Assembly (NCBI GenBank): GCA_017504335.1
Contig: JAFVRI010000138.1
Location: 1-11,671, forward strand
DNA length: 11,671 nucleotides
Reading direction: 5' to 3'
Source of the DNA: Clostridia bacterium
GTDB lineage: Bacteria; Bacillota; Clostridia; Oscillospirales; CAG-272
Below the pieces are notes generated by a model that was not told the DNA's origin, ran no database searches, and worked only from the letters and a program-made list of their open reading frames with translations. A program made the position numbers and the translations under genes. This document shows positions 1 through 6,649 of the stretch, piece after piece. Position 1 is the stretch's first letter; every line of letters starts with the position of its first letter.

Positions 1-25
1 CTCGACGTCCCGTAACAAAAAAGAA

Positions 26-110
26 GAAAACCGTCGGTGTCCTCCTTCGCTTCGCTTCGGGACATATGCTTGCGCATATGTTGGCTCAGCAACGCAGTCC
101 GACGGTTTTC
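26..110 (-). other. Structured inverted-repeat element, possible non-coding RNA or repeat
   Basis: A perfect 12-base inverted repeat, GAAAACCGTCGG at 26-37 and CCGACGGTTTTC at 99-110, encloses three smaller stems. Read on the minus strand these are GTTG/CAAC (93-90 with 83-80), ATATGC/GCATAT (79-74 with 69-64) and GTCC/GGAC (63-60 with 42-39). They abut without gaps and would form a four-arm fold. The middle arm has the loop GCAA on the minus strand, a stable GNRA tetraloop, while the plus strand would read TTGC. The third loop contains CGAAG three times in tandem. After the outer stem the minus strand runs into a T-rich tract (25-17). Orientation, tetraloop and tract suggest a minus-strand RNA, possibly the end of the left operon or a separate structured or repeated element. 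No known RNA family was recognised. The pairing is seen directly; the function is inferred. Confidence 0.5.
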
Positions 111-141
111 CTCCTTAGAGAAAGAACTCTGCCTTTTCACA

Positions 142-164
142 TACACGATCACGAGGAACGTGTA
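142..164. other. Small hairpin TACACG/CGTGTA
   Basis: A 6-bp inverted repeat, TACACG at 142-147 and CGTGTA at 159-164, with an 11-base loop. It lies between the operon-end hairpin and the four-arm element. It is too short to interpret alone, but it adds to the dense folding potential of the first 241 bases, which hold no credible gene. Confidence 0.25.
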
Positions 165-187
165 CATGAGTCAAGCCATATTTTGTA

Positions 188-220
188 TGAAAGTTTTTGC
201 CAAGCTTTTTTCTAAAAAGC
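188..220 (-). repeat. Operon-end hairpin plus conserved tail, left copy
   Basis: About 22 bases after the MBL-gene stop codon the minus strand forms a 7-bp hairpin, GCTTTTT/AAAAAGC (220-214 with 210-204, 3-base loop), followed by TTG and GCAAAAACTTTCA (200-188). A closely similar hairpin and tail, GCAAAACTTTCA, follows gatB at the right edge of the window at a similar distance from its stop codon. Two copies at the 3' ends of two unrelated operons suggest a repeated termination or RNA-end element. It is not a textbook intrinsic terminator, because the stem is A/T-rich and no long T run follows. Confidence 0.45.
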
Positions 221-241
221 GTAAAAAACTATTCGTAAGTC

Positions 242-976
242 TTACACCAAGAACACGTCGTCGTCCTGGGTGAGGGTTACGTCGAAGTAATCCTGCATTT
301 GAACAACGAAATCGGCAATGGCTTCGGGGGGATTCGAGCCCTCATACACGTGATTGATGAGCATATGACGGGTTCTGGTCTTTTTCAGGATCTCCTGGAT
401 CTCGGGCTTTGCGTAGCGAGCGTGAGCCGCCTCGACCACAGCCACATCCACATCGGTCTCGGTGAGAACGGTGGGATAATCCTTCAGACTTCCGCTCATA
501 TCGCCGGTAAATACCACACGCTTGCCCTCGGCCTCGAAGAGGAACCCATAAGAGGGGTTGCAGTGCTCGGTACGGAAGGAGGTCACGCGAACCAGCTCGT
601 CCTTGTAGACGAGACCTTCCTCATAGACATTTACGTTGATCTGATTGGTATGATCATGACCCAGCATAAAACGATGATAGAAATCGGGGTCAGCAGGTAC
701 AAAGACCTCTGCGTGAGCATCGGGAACCAAACGGTTATGGAAGCCGCTCATGGAGATGGCGAACTCGCACAGACCGTAGTAGTGGTCGGCATGGTTGTGG
801 GTAATGAATACCGCCTTGACCGTACCGGGATGAATGCCCTTCTTCTGCATCAGCAGAGAAACAGGCGCACCCGCATCCACCAAATAGCTCTTTCCCTTTA
901 CCGTAACAACGGCAGAAGAGCAAAAACGATTCTTCTCAGCGGTACCGTGACCGGTACCCAAAAACGTAATCTTCAT
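242..976 (-). CDS. MBL-fold metal-dependent hydrolase (RNase Z-like / phosphodiesterase type)
   Basis: This is a 244-residue metallo-beta-lactamase-fold protein, probably a cytosolic two-metal phosphodiesterase or related hydrolase. Visible ligands are the H-N-H-A-D-H motif (His60, His62, Asp64, His65), His138 in TEHCNPSYGF, Asp159 in FTGDMSGS and His209 in LINHV. The TEH-x4-YGF arrangement resembles the RNase Z/PhnP-like branch of the superfamily more than true beta-lactamases. There is no signal peptide. The N-terminus KITFLGTGHGT is typical of the branch. The start is supported by GGAGGA about 8 bases upstream of the ATG. It is the last gene of the minus-strand block, 54 bases after the IspH-S1 stop, and is followed by the operon-end hairpin. 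The substrate cannot be told from sequence: tRNA 3' ends, cyclic nucleotides and small phosphodiesters are all possible. The fold assignment is secure; the specific function is not. Confidence 0.88.
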   Translation of the reverse strand: MKITFLGTGHGTAEKNRFCSSAVVTVKGKSYLVDAGAPVSLLMQKKGIHPGTVKAVFITHNHADHYYGLCEFAISMSGFHNRLVPDAHAEVFVPADPDFYHRFMLGHDHTNQINVNVYEEGLVYKDELVRVTSFRTEHCNPSYGFLFEAEGKRVVFTGDMSGSLKDYPTVLTETDVDVAVVEAAHARYAKPEIQEILKKTRTRHMLINHVYEGSNPPEAIADFVVQMQDYFDVTLTQDDDVFLV

Positions 977-1030
977 CCTGATTTCCTCCGTTTTCTATCT
1001 TTGATTCAATTGTCCTTGTTTGATTTGAAA

Positions 1031-3067
1031 TTACTCAGCGTCAGCGGGAGCATCCTCGGTGCTGTAAACAACACCCTCTGCTTCCTCGGGCATAGCCTCC
1101 TCAGCTGCCTGAGCCTCGTCCAGCAGAGCGCGGATCGACAGGCTGACCTTCTGGTTCTCCTCGTCGATGGCAATGATCTTGGCATCCACAACCTGACCCA
1201 GCTCCAGAACATCAGCGGGCTTGCCGATCTTCTGCTGAGCGATCTGAGAAATGTGGATCAGACCGTCTACACCGTCCACGATCTCAGCGAATGCGCCGAA
1301 GGGCATCATGCTGACGATCTTTACGGAAGCAACATCACCAACCGCATACGCGCCGGTGAACTGATACCAGGGGTTGGTATCGTCGGTCTTGTAGCCCAGA
1401 GAGATTCTCTTCTTCTCTGCGTCGAAGGACTTTACAAATACGGTGATCTCGTCGCCAACCGAAACAACAGCAGCGGGAGACGCGATGGGACGCCAGGACA
1501 GCTCGGTCTTATGTACCATACCGTCAACTCCGCCCAGATCCACGAATGCGCCGTAAGAGGTCATGCTCTTTACAACACCCGTGTAAACCTTGCCCTCTTC
1601 GATGGTTTCCCAGAAGGCGGTCTCTCTTGCACGACGCTCGTCTCTCAGAACGGCACGGATGGAGCCGATCGCGCGGTTGCCCTTGATCTCAATGATCTTG
1701 ATCTTCGTCTCGGTTCCCTTCAGAACAGCCAGATCGCCGTCCTTGGGTACACCGGTGTGGGATGCGGGAACAAATACCTTATTGGCGCCAACCAGGACGT
1801 TTACGCCGCCCTTGACTACGTCAACGACCTTGCCCTCCAGAACGTCGCCGGTCTCGGCAGCGTCTACGATCTTCTGCCAGTTCTTTGCGGAATCCACTGC
1901 CTTCTTGGACAGCTCAGCGATTCCCTCAATGTCGCTGACGCGGAATACGCGTCCCTCGACCTGGTCACCCTTCTTGTAGAGCTCGGTCAGCTTTACATAA
2001 GGATCGTCGGTGATCTGATCGGCTCTGATGATGCCGGTCACGGGTGCGCCGATATCCAGCTGAAGCTCAGCATCGGTAACAGCCGTTACTGTGCCGGTTA
2101 CGATTTCTCCTGTATTTAAAGTTTTGAACGACGAATTGAGCAGTTCTTCAAAATTTTCTTTCATTTCGCTCATGATTTTGTATACCTCCTGAATGATACC
2201 TGACGGGGTTGATGCCCCCGCGGCGATGCCCACTTTCGTGTGAGCAGACGTATTGAAATGCAACTCCGAGAGCTCTTCCGGCCGTTCAATCCAAAAGGTC
2301 TCGGGGCAGATTTTCTTACAGATGTCGTACAGCTTCGCTGTGTTGGAGCTTTCCCTTCCTCCGATGACGATCATCACGTCACTTTCGGCGGCAAGCTCCC
2401 GCGCCTCGGTCTGTCTCGATTCCGTAACATTACATATTGTATCAAAAATTAACGGATTTGTATATAGTTTTTTCAAAAATTTTTGAGTTTTTTTCCACTC
2501 TGTTAAATTTTGTGTGGTTTGCGCCGCCAAAATTGGGGTCATTTGGGCATATTTTTCAAAAAATCCCCCCTCTGCGGCACGCTCCACGGCATCGGCAGTC
2601 TCAAAGGACTGCTTCTCGCCCTCGAAATAGCTCATGATCCCCACCACCTCGGGATGGGACGCAAAGCCCGACAAAAGGAAGAGACGGTCCTCTCCCGAAT
2701 TTTCTTCTGCGATCCGATGGATCTTTTTCACAAAGGGGCAAGTGCAATCCTCATATTGAAAATGGGGATTGGCCTCGGCGGCACGCAGAAGCGTTGCCTC
2801 GTCCTCCTTGGGGATTCCGTGTGCCCGCACAAAAATGCGGACAGGGAACTCTGCCGTAGCCGAGGCGGCAAGGGCGGGCACCTCGTCGACCGAGGTCACC
2901 CGCACACCCTGCTCATAGAGCCACGTGTTATATGTATCGTTATGGATGAGATTTCCTAAGGTAAAGATCCGCTCTCTTCCACCTCGGGCAATGGCTGCCT
3001 CCAGGCTGTCGGTGGCACGCTTTACGCCAAAGCAGAAGCCCGCGTTCTCGGCAATTTTGATCTGCAT
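1031..3067 (-). CDS. ispH: 4-hydroxy-3-methylbut-2-enyl diphosphate reductase fused to ribosomal protein S1 repeats
   Basis: This is a 678-residue bifunctional protein. Residues 1-300 are IspH, the 4Fe-4S enzyme that makes IPP and DMAPP in the last step of the MEP isoprenoid pathway. Seen directly are the cluster cysteines Cys12 (AGFCFGV), Cys110 (CTCPFVKK) and Cys212 (DTICNVT), His42, His83 and His138 (ASHPE, with Glu140), SSNT at 240-243 and STPSG at 286-290. Residues about 318-650 hold four S1 RNA-binding repeats (roughly 318-388, 406-475, 490-559, 575-646), then an acidic tail. The third and fourth are the most canonical (SYGAFVDLGG, PFGAFAEIVDG). IspH-S1 fusions are known in Clostridia; the S1 part is likely the organism's S1-like ribosomal protein, fewer in repeats than the six of E. 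coli. The gene starts 5 bases after plsC with a weak AAGGAA site. An internal AGGAGGT precedes Met299, so S1 may also be made alone. Confidence 0.96.
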   Translation of the reverse strand: MQIKIAENAGFCFGVKRATDSLEAAIARGGRERIFTLGNLIHNDTYNTWLYEQGVRVTSVDEVPALAASATAEFPVRIFVRAHGIPKEDEATLLRAAEANPHFQYEDCTCPFVKKIHRIAEENSGEDRLFLLSGFASHPEVVGIMSYFEGEKQSFETADAVERAAEGGFFEKYAQMTPILAAQTTQNLTEWKKTQKFLKKLYTNPLIFDTICNVTESRQTEARELAAESDVMIVIGGRESSNTAKLYDICKKICPETFWIERPEELSELHFNTSAHTKVGIAAGASTPSGIIQEVYKIMSEMKENFEELLNSSFKTLNTGEIVTGTVTAVTDAELQLDIGAPVTGIIRADQITDDPYVKLTELYKKGDQVEGRVFRVSDIEGIAELSKKAVDSAKNWQKIVDAAETGDVLEGKVVDVVKGGVNVLVGANKVFVPASHTGVPKDGDLAVLKGTETKIKIIEIKGNRAIGSIRAVLRDERRARETAFWETIEEGKVYTGVVKSMTSYGAFVDLGGVDGMVHKTELSWRPIASPAAVVSVGDEITVFVKSFDAEKKRISLGYKTDDTNPWYQFTGAYAVGDVASVKIVSMMPFGAFAEIVDGVDGLIHISQIAQQKIGKPADVLELGQVVDAKIIAIDEENQKVSLSIRALLDEAQAAEEAMPEEAEGVVYSTEDAPADAE
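2171..2190 (-). promoter_or_regulatory. Internal ribosome binding site between the IspH and S1 halves
   Basis: Within codons 293-295 of the fusion, the minus strand reads AGGAGGT (2190-2184), a full Shine-Dalgarno match. An in-frame ATG for Met299 follows at 2173-2171, with 10 bases between. Met302 is a second, more distant option. The position is exactly the linker between the IspH domain and the first S1 repeat. Initiation here would give a stand-alone S1 protein of about 380 residues. The codons also spell an ordinary linker sequence (QEVYKIM), so coincidence is possible. The match to the anti-SD is better than that at the gene's own start. Confidence 0.45.
2436..2464 (-). promoter_or_regulatory. 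Possible internal promoter in an AT-rich patch of ispH
   Basis: Bases about 2437-2570 are strikingly AT-rich compared with the GC-rich gene around them. On the minus strand TATACA (2464-2459), a 17-base spacer and TACAAT (2441-2436) give a fair sigma-70-type promoter. Transcription would start near 2429, about 256 bases before the internal SD and Met299. The patch encodes normal IspH sequence (from TPILAAQ to DTIC), so the bias may simply reflect lysine, asparagine and phenylalanine codons. Confidence 0.22.
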
Positions 3068-3072
3068 ATTCG

Positions 3073-3753
3073 TTAGGATTCCTTTTCCTTCTTTTTTGCT
3101 TCCTTGGGATCGACGAATTCCTCGCCGAGGGTACAGATCCGATCAAAGATCACACCCGTGATGCGGGCATACTCGCCCGTTGCCTCGGGGTCATAGCCGA
3201 AGCTTTCGTAGGGAATGGGATCTCCGATGATCACATAGGTCTTGCGGAACAGTCTTGGCGTGTTGTTCTTGCGCTTGATAAAGACAGGAACCACGTCGGC
3301 ACCCGCACGGGTGCTGATCAACGCGGCACCGTTCTTCAGAGGAGTCTTGCGGGGATCCTCACCGGGATGACGATGTCCCTGAGGAAACATACCCATGCAC
3401 TGACCCTCCTTCAGAAAGTTCACGCCCTTCTTAATGGCGCCTACGTCGTTACCGCCGCGGTCAATGGGAAACGCGCCGAGGAATCGGATCAGACTCGAAA
3501 GAAGCGGGATCTTGAACAGCTCCTTCTTTGCCATCAGATGAACCTGATGCTTGCGGAAGGCATAGCACAGGATCACCGCGTCGGAGGCGGCAATGTGATT
3601 GGCGCAAACCAAAAATCCTCCCTTGTCAGGTTCCTTTTCTCCGCCGATCACGCGAATGCGGAAGATCCGTCCCACCAATCCCGCGAAGATCGCGTAGATC
3701 ACGCGGTAGGAGCGGGAGCCGTCCTTTTTCTGCTTCTTTTCCTTCTTAGCCAT
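3073..3753 (-). CDS. plsC: 1-acyl-sn-glycerol-3-phosphate acyltransferase (PlsC/LPLAT family)
   Basis: A 226-residue membrane-associated acyltransferase, expected to acylate lysophosphatidic acid to phosphatidic acid in phospholipid synthesis. The HX4D catalytic motif is NHIAASD (His53, Asp58). Motif II is GAFPIDRG at 93-100. Motif III reads FPQGHR at 123-128 where FPEGTR is the textbook form, and VPV at 155-157 is motif IV. A hydrophobic stretch at 18-31 follows a very lysine-rich N-terminus, and the C-terminus is also lysine/glutamate-rich, as expected for a protein held on the inner face of the membrane. AGAGGTGG just before the ATG supports the start. It sits 10 bases after cmk and 5 bases before ispH-S1, so co-translation is likely. 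The Glu-to-Gln change in motif III could shift substrate preference but does not touch the HX4D pair. Confidence 0.92.
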   Translation of the reverse strand: MAKKEKKQKKDGSRSYRVIYAIFAGLVGRIFRIRVIGGEKEPDKGGFLVCANHIAASDAVILCYAFRKHQVHLMAKKELFKIPLLSSLIRFLGAFPIDRGGNDVGAIKKGVNFLKEGQCMGMFPQGHRHPGEDPRKTPLKNGAALISTRAGADVVPVFIKRKNNTPRLFRKTYVIIGDPIPYESFGYDPEATGEYARITGVIFDRICTLGEEFVDPKEAKKKEKES

Positions 3754-3763
3754 AAGCCACCTC

Positions 3764-4438
3764 TTATTTCAAAAAATCTGTCTTTTGGCGAACCAGATCG
3801 ATCACGGCATCCACACTCTCCTCAAGGTTCATGCCCGTGTTATCCAGGATCACCGCATCGGGCGCCGCCTGAGCGGGCGCGATCTCTCTGGTACTGTCCT
3901 GAGTATCTCTTTGATTCATTTCCGCCAGCACATCCTCAAAGGACACGGTCTGTCCCTTGGCGATCAGCTCGTCATAGCGGCGACGGGCACGGCACTCGGG
4001 GGAGGCGGTCAGAAAGATTTTTACGTCGGCGTCGGGCAGGATCACCGTGCCGATGTCTCTGCCGTCCATGATGACGCTGTTCTTTCGCGCGATCTCCTTT
4101 TGGGTTTCCAGAAGGAAGGCACGCACCGCGGGAATGGCGGATACAGCCGAGGCATACATGGACATCTCGGGGGTACGGATGCGATCCCCAAGATCCTCTC
4201 CGTTGAGGTAGACTCTCTGCACACCCTCTACGTATTTGACCTCAATGGAAATTTCGGGAAGAAGCGCGCCCACAGCGGCGGCATCCTTCGGGTCTTGATC
4301 CTTCGATCTGACATAATAGCCCACCGTGCGGTAAAGCGCACCCGTATCCACGTAAACGATCCCCAGCTTTGCGGCAACCGCCTTGGCAATGGTGCTTTTT
4401 CCCGCTCCTCCGGGACCGTCAATGGCAATCTGAATCAT
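3764..4438 (-). CDS. cmk: Cytidylate kinase (CMP/dCMP kinase)
   Basis: A 224-residue nucleoside monophosphate kinase that phosphorylates CMP and dCMP with ATP in the cytosol, feeding CTP, phospholipid and DNA synthesis. The P-loop is GPGGAGKST at 8-16. Other bacterial Cmk landmarks are DTGALYR at 31-37, GRDIGTV at 126-132, RRRYDEL at 152-158, the RD-x-QDSTR segment at 177-184 and LDNT at 198-201. Length matches the family and no part is missing. The start is clear: AAGGAG lies 7 bases upstream of the ATG. The gene follows the flavoprotein gene after 63 bases (about 89 if that gene's frameshift is corrected) and precedes plsC by 10. The order cmk, plsC, ispH, S1 is a familiar clostridial arrangement. 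Confidence 0.96.
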   Translation of the reverse strand: MIQIAIDGPGGAGKSTIAKAVAAKLGIVYVDTGALYRTVGYYVRSKDQDPKDAAAVGALLPEISIEVKYVEGVQRVYLNGEDLGDRIRTPEMSMYASAVSAIPAVRAFLLETQKEIARKNSVIMDGRDIGTVILPDADVKIFLTASPECRARRRYDELIAKGQTVSFEDVLAEMNQRDTQDSTREIAPAQAAPDAVILDNTGMNLEESVDAVIDLVRQKTDFLK

Positions 4439-4501
4439 AGGAATTCTCCTTTTTGTTTTTTATATAGTGTTCGGCATTTGCGCGCGTTTCATTCTTTGAG
4501 A

Positions 4502-5764
4502 TCAGAAAGGAACGTCGGGGACACCCCTCACCACTCTCTGGCGGCACTGGTTCCCGCGAGAGCTCCCGTGGAAAAAAGCGATCTGCAAATTGAATCCACC
4601 CGTATAAGCATCTACGTCCAACAGCTCACCCGCAAGGTAAAGCCCCTCGGTGATCTTCGATTCCATGGTCTTGGGGTTGACCTCGTTCACCGCCACACCG
4701 CCACGGGTCACGATCGCCTCCGAAATGGGGCGGAGTCCGTCGATCACCACCGAAAAGCGGCGGATCACATCGGTGAGTGCCCGTCTCTCTTCCTTGGTCA
4801 CCGAATTAACCTTCTTGTGGGGAGAAATGCCCGAGCGAGCGATCACCACGGGAATCATTTTCTGGGGAAGCAGATCTCCCAGCGCATTCAAAAAGTCTTT
4901 ATTTTGATATTTGGAAAAATCCGAAAGGATCCGTCCGTCCAGCGTTTTTTCATCCAAAGCGGGCTTTAAGTTGATCTCGGCGCGGTATTTTCCCGCCTTG
5001 ATGTCCGAAAGATGGGCGGATGCCGACAGGATCATGGGTCCCGTCAACCCAAAATGGGTAAACATCATCTCTCCGAAATCTTCATAGACCGTCTTGCCCG
5101 TGGCAGTCTCTATGACCGTCAGCGACACGTTTTTCAGGGAAAGCCCCTGCAAGGCGGCACAGTCCTTGTCCTTGGAGGTCAGAGGGATCAAGGAAGGGAT
5201 CAAGGGCGTCACCGTATGACCCGCCTCCTTCGCCAATCTGTGACCGTCTCCGTCCGAGCCGGTTCGGGGATAGGACACTCCGCCCGTGCAAAGGATCACG
5301 CGGTCGGAACGGATCTCCTCGCCCTCCTCGGTCACGCAGCCGCCTACCGCTCCCTCCGAAAGGATCAGCGATCTTGCCCGTCCGCGCAAGAGATGAACCC
5401 CCGCCTCGTCCACCGCGTCGGAAAGACACCGTACAATGTCTCCCGCCCGATCGGACACGGGAAAGACCCGTCTGCCCCGCTCCACCTTCAGAGGAACGCC
5501 CCGATCCTCAAAGAATCGGCACACATCCTCCCCCGACAGATGGTTCAGGGCTGCATACAGAAAGCGGGGATTTCTCGGTACGTTTCCGAGAAACTCCTGA
5601 AGGGTGCAATCGTTGGTCACGTTGCAGCGTCCCTTCCCCGTGATCCGCAGCTTCTTGCCGCAGCTGTCATTTCTCTCAAGGAGGGTCACCTCCGCGCCTT
5701 CATACGCGGCATGAATTGCCGCCATCATTCCCGCGGCTCCTCCTCCGATGATCAATACCTTCAT
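4502..5764 (-). CDS. HI0933-family FAD-dependent oxidoreductase (aminoacetone oxidase-like), frameshifted near the C-terminus
   Basis: A 420-residue flavoprotein as read. The N-terminal Rossmann FAD site is IIGGGAAGMMAA (5-16), followed by the family signature GKKLRITGKGRCNVTN (36-51), TGGVSYPRTGSDG in the middle, and GGFNLQIAF near the end. This family (HI0933/YhiN, often named aminoacetone oxidase-like) has no firmly settled physiological role. The last residues are abnormal. After Phe397 the reading gives a tail beginning FHGSSRGNQC, whereas the next frame gives STGALAGTSAAREW and a stop at 4530-4528, which is what the family ends with. One extra base in a six-base homopolymer (4572-4577) explains this; the corrected protein would be 411 residues. 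It starts 6 bases after the RpiR gene, with AAGGAT upstream. Sequencing error is the simplest cause; a real indel would leave an altered FAD-site tail. Confidence 0.9.
   Translation of the reverse strand: MKVLIIGGGAAGMMAAIHAAYEGAEVTLLERNDSCGKKLRITGKGRCNVTNDCTLQEFLGNVPRNPRFLYAALNHLSGEDVCRFFEDRGVPLKVERGRRVFPVSDRAGDIVRCLSDAVDEAGVHLLRGRARSLILSEGAVGGCVTEEGEEIRSDRVILCTGGVSYPRTGSDGDGHRLAKEAGHTVTPLIPSLIPLTSKDKDCAALQGLSLKNVSLTVIETATGKTVYEDFGEMMFTHFGLTGPMILSASAHLSDIKAGKYRAEINLKPALDEKTLDGRILSDFSKYQNKDFLNALGDLLPQKMIPVVIARSGISPHKKVNSVTKEERRALTDVIRRFSVVIDGLRPISEAIVTRGGVAVNEVNPKTMESKITEGLYLAGELLDVDAYTGGFNLQIAFFHGSSRGNQCRQRVVRGVPDVPF
4572..4577 (-). other. Homopolymer frameshift site in the flavoprotein gene
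   Basis: Six A on the plus strand (six T on the coding strand). With five, codons 396-411 read AFSTGALAGTSAAREW and then stop at 4530-4528, matching the usual family end. With six, the frame runs on to 4502 through an unrelated tail. The position where the conserved sequence changes frame falls exactly on this run. Confidence 0.85.
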
Positions 5765-5770
5765 GCTATC

Positions 5771-6631
5771 TTATCCTTGATTTTTATCGTATACATCGTA
5801 TTCGTCCCAGATCTCCTCCAGCTGACGCAGACGGATCCGCAGATCGTCCCGCTTCTCACGGGATACCGCCACGATGATGGCGTTGATGATGCTTAAGGGT
5901 GCCACCAGCGAATCGGCAAAGGATGCCATGTCGCTCTTGGCGGTCAGGATCTGATCCGCCCCCACCGCAATGGGAGAAGCGACACTGTCGGTCAGGGCAA
6001 TGACATTTGCCCCCGCATGGTGGGCAAAATCCACCGCGTGAATGATCCTCTTGGAATAGCGGGGGAAGCTGATGGCGATCATCACGTCCTCGTCCCCGAT
6101 GCTCATGATCTGCTCGAACATTTCGCTGCCCGAGGTGGTCTGCACCAGCTTGACGCTGTCAAAGATCATCTGTAGTCCGTGTGCCAGAAAGCCCGCCAAA
6201 GAGGAGGAGGCACGGACACCGAGAATATAGATATTCTTTGCCCTCACAATATGCGCCACCGCGCCCTCAAAGGCTTCGCGGTCAATATCACCAAGGGTTC
6301 CCCGAATCTTTTCCATATCGCCAAGCAGCACCTTGGACAGTACGTCTCCGTCTCCGATCAGACTGTTGGTCACCTCCATACGCTCAAAGGAGGTCAGACG
6401 GGTACGGACCATCTCCTGCAGGGCATGCTGAAACTCGGGGTATCCCCCAAAGCCCAGCTCAATGGCAAAGCGTACCACCGTGGACTCGGATACCTCCACC
6501 AGCTTTCCAAGCTTGGAGGCGGTCATGTATGCCGCCTTGTCGTAGTTTTCCAGAATGTAATTGGCAATCAGCTTCTGCCCCTTGGAAAAGGTGGGCATCC
6601 GCTCCTCGATCTCGCTCAGCAGATTTCTCAT
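5771..6631 (-). CDS. MurR/RpiR-family transcriptional regulator (HTH + SIS domain)
   Basis: A 286-residue DNA-binding regulator. Residues about 1-75 form the RpiR-type HTH domain, with the helix-turn-helix around 36-60 (TASKLGKLVEVSESTVVRFA). Residues about 125-260 are a SIS domain that in this family binds phosphosugars; GVRASSSLAG at 138-147 and SFPRYSK at 188-194 are its typical phosphate-binding loops. Members usually control sugar or amino-sugar catabolism next to their target genes. Here no sugar enzyme or transporter is nearby, so the target may be elsewhere. It lies inside the operon, 18 bases after the zinc-ribbon gene and 6 bases before the flavoprotein gene. The start is supported only by a modest TGAGG about 9 bases upstream, but the N-terminus fits the family. 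The effector is unknown. Confidence 0.93.
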   Translation of the reverse strand: MRNLLSEIEERMPTFSKGQKLIANYILENYDKAAYMTASKLGKLVEVSESTVVRFAIELGFGGYPEFQHALQEMVRTRLTSFERMEVTNSLIGDGDVLSKVLLGDMEKIRGTLGDIDREAFEGAVAHIVRAKNIYILGVRASSSLAGFLAHGLQMIFDSVKLVQTTSGSEMFEQIMSIGDEDVMIAISFPRYSKRIIHAVDFAHHAGANVIALTDSVASPIAVGADQILTAKSDMASFADSLVAPLSIINAIIVAVSREKRDDLRIRLRQLEEIWDEYDVYDKNQG

Positions 6632-6649
6632 GTGAACATCCTCAACTTC

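Noticed and set aside
26..110. A tRNA gene, suggested by the four-arm shape
   Set aside because: The outer stem is 12 bp, there is no T-loop GTTC motif and no anticodon-like seven-base loop; the arms do not fit tRNA lengths.
37..273. A 78-residue plus-strand ORF over the left non-coding region
   Set aside because: It starts with GTG inside the outer stem of the inverted repeat, has no RBS, runs through both hairpin elements and into the MBL gene, and its composition looks random.
299..2119. A 606-residue open frame on the plus strand
   Set aside because: It is antisense to the MBL and IspH-S1 genes, both of which have clear domains. Long antisense frames arise from the GC and codon bias of the real genes.
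4571..4579. Programmed -1 frameshift at T TTT TTC, a classical slippery heptamer in the right phase
   Set aside because: A -1 shift leads to a frame beginning PRELSR with no family similarity. The conserved end lies in the +1 frame, so the heptamer does not explain the observation.
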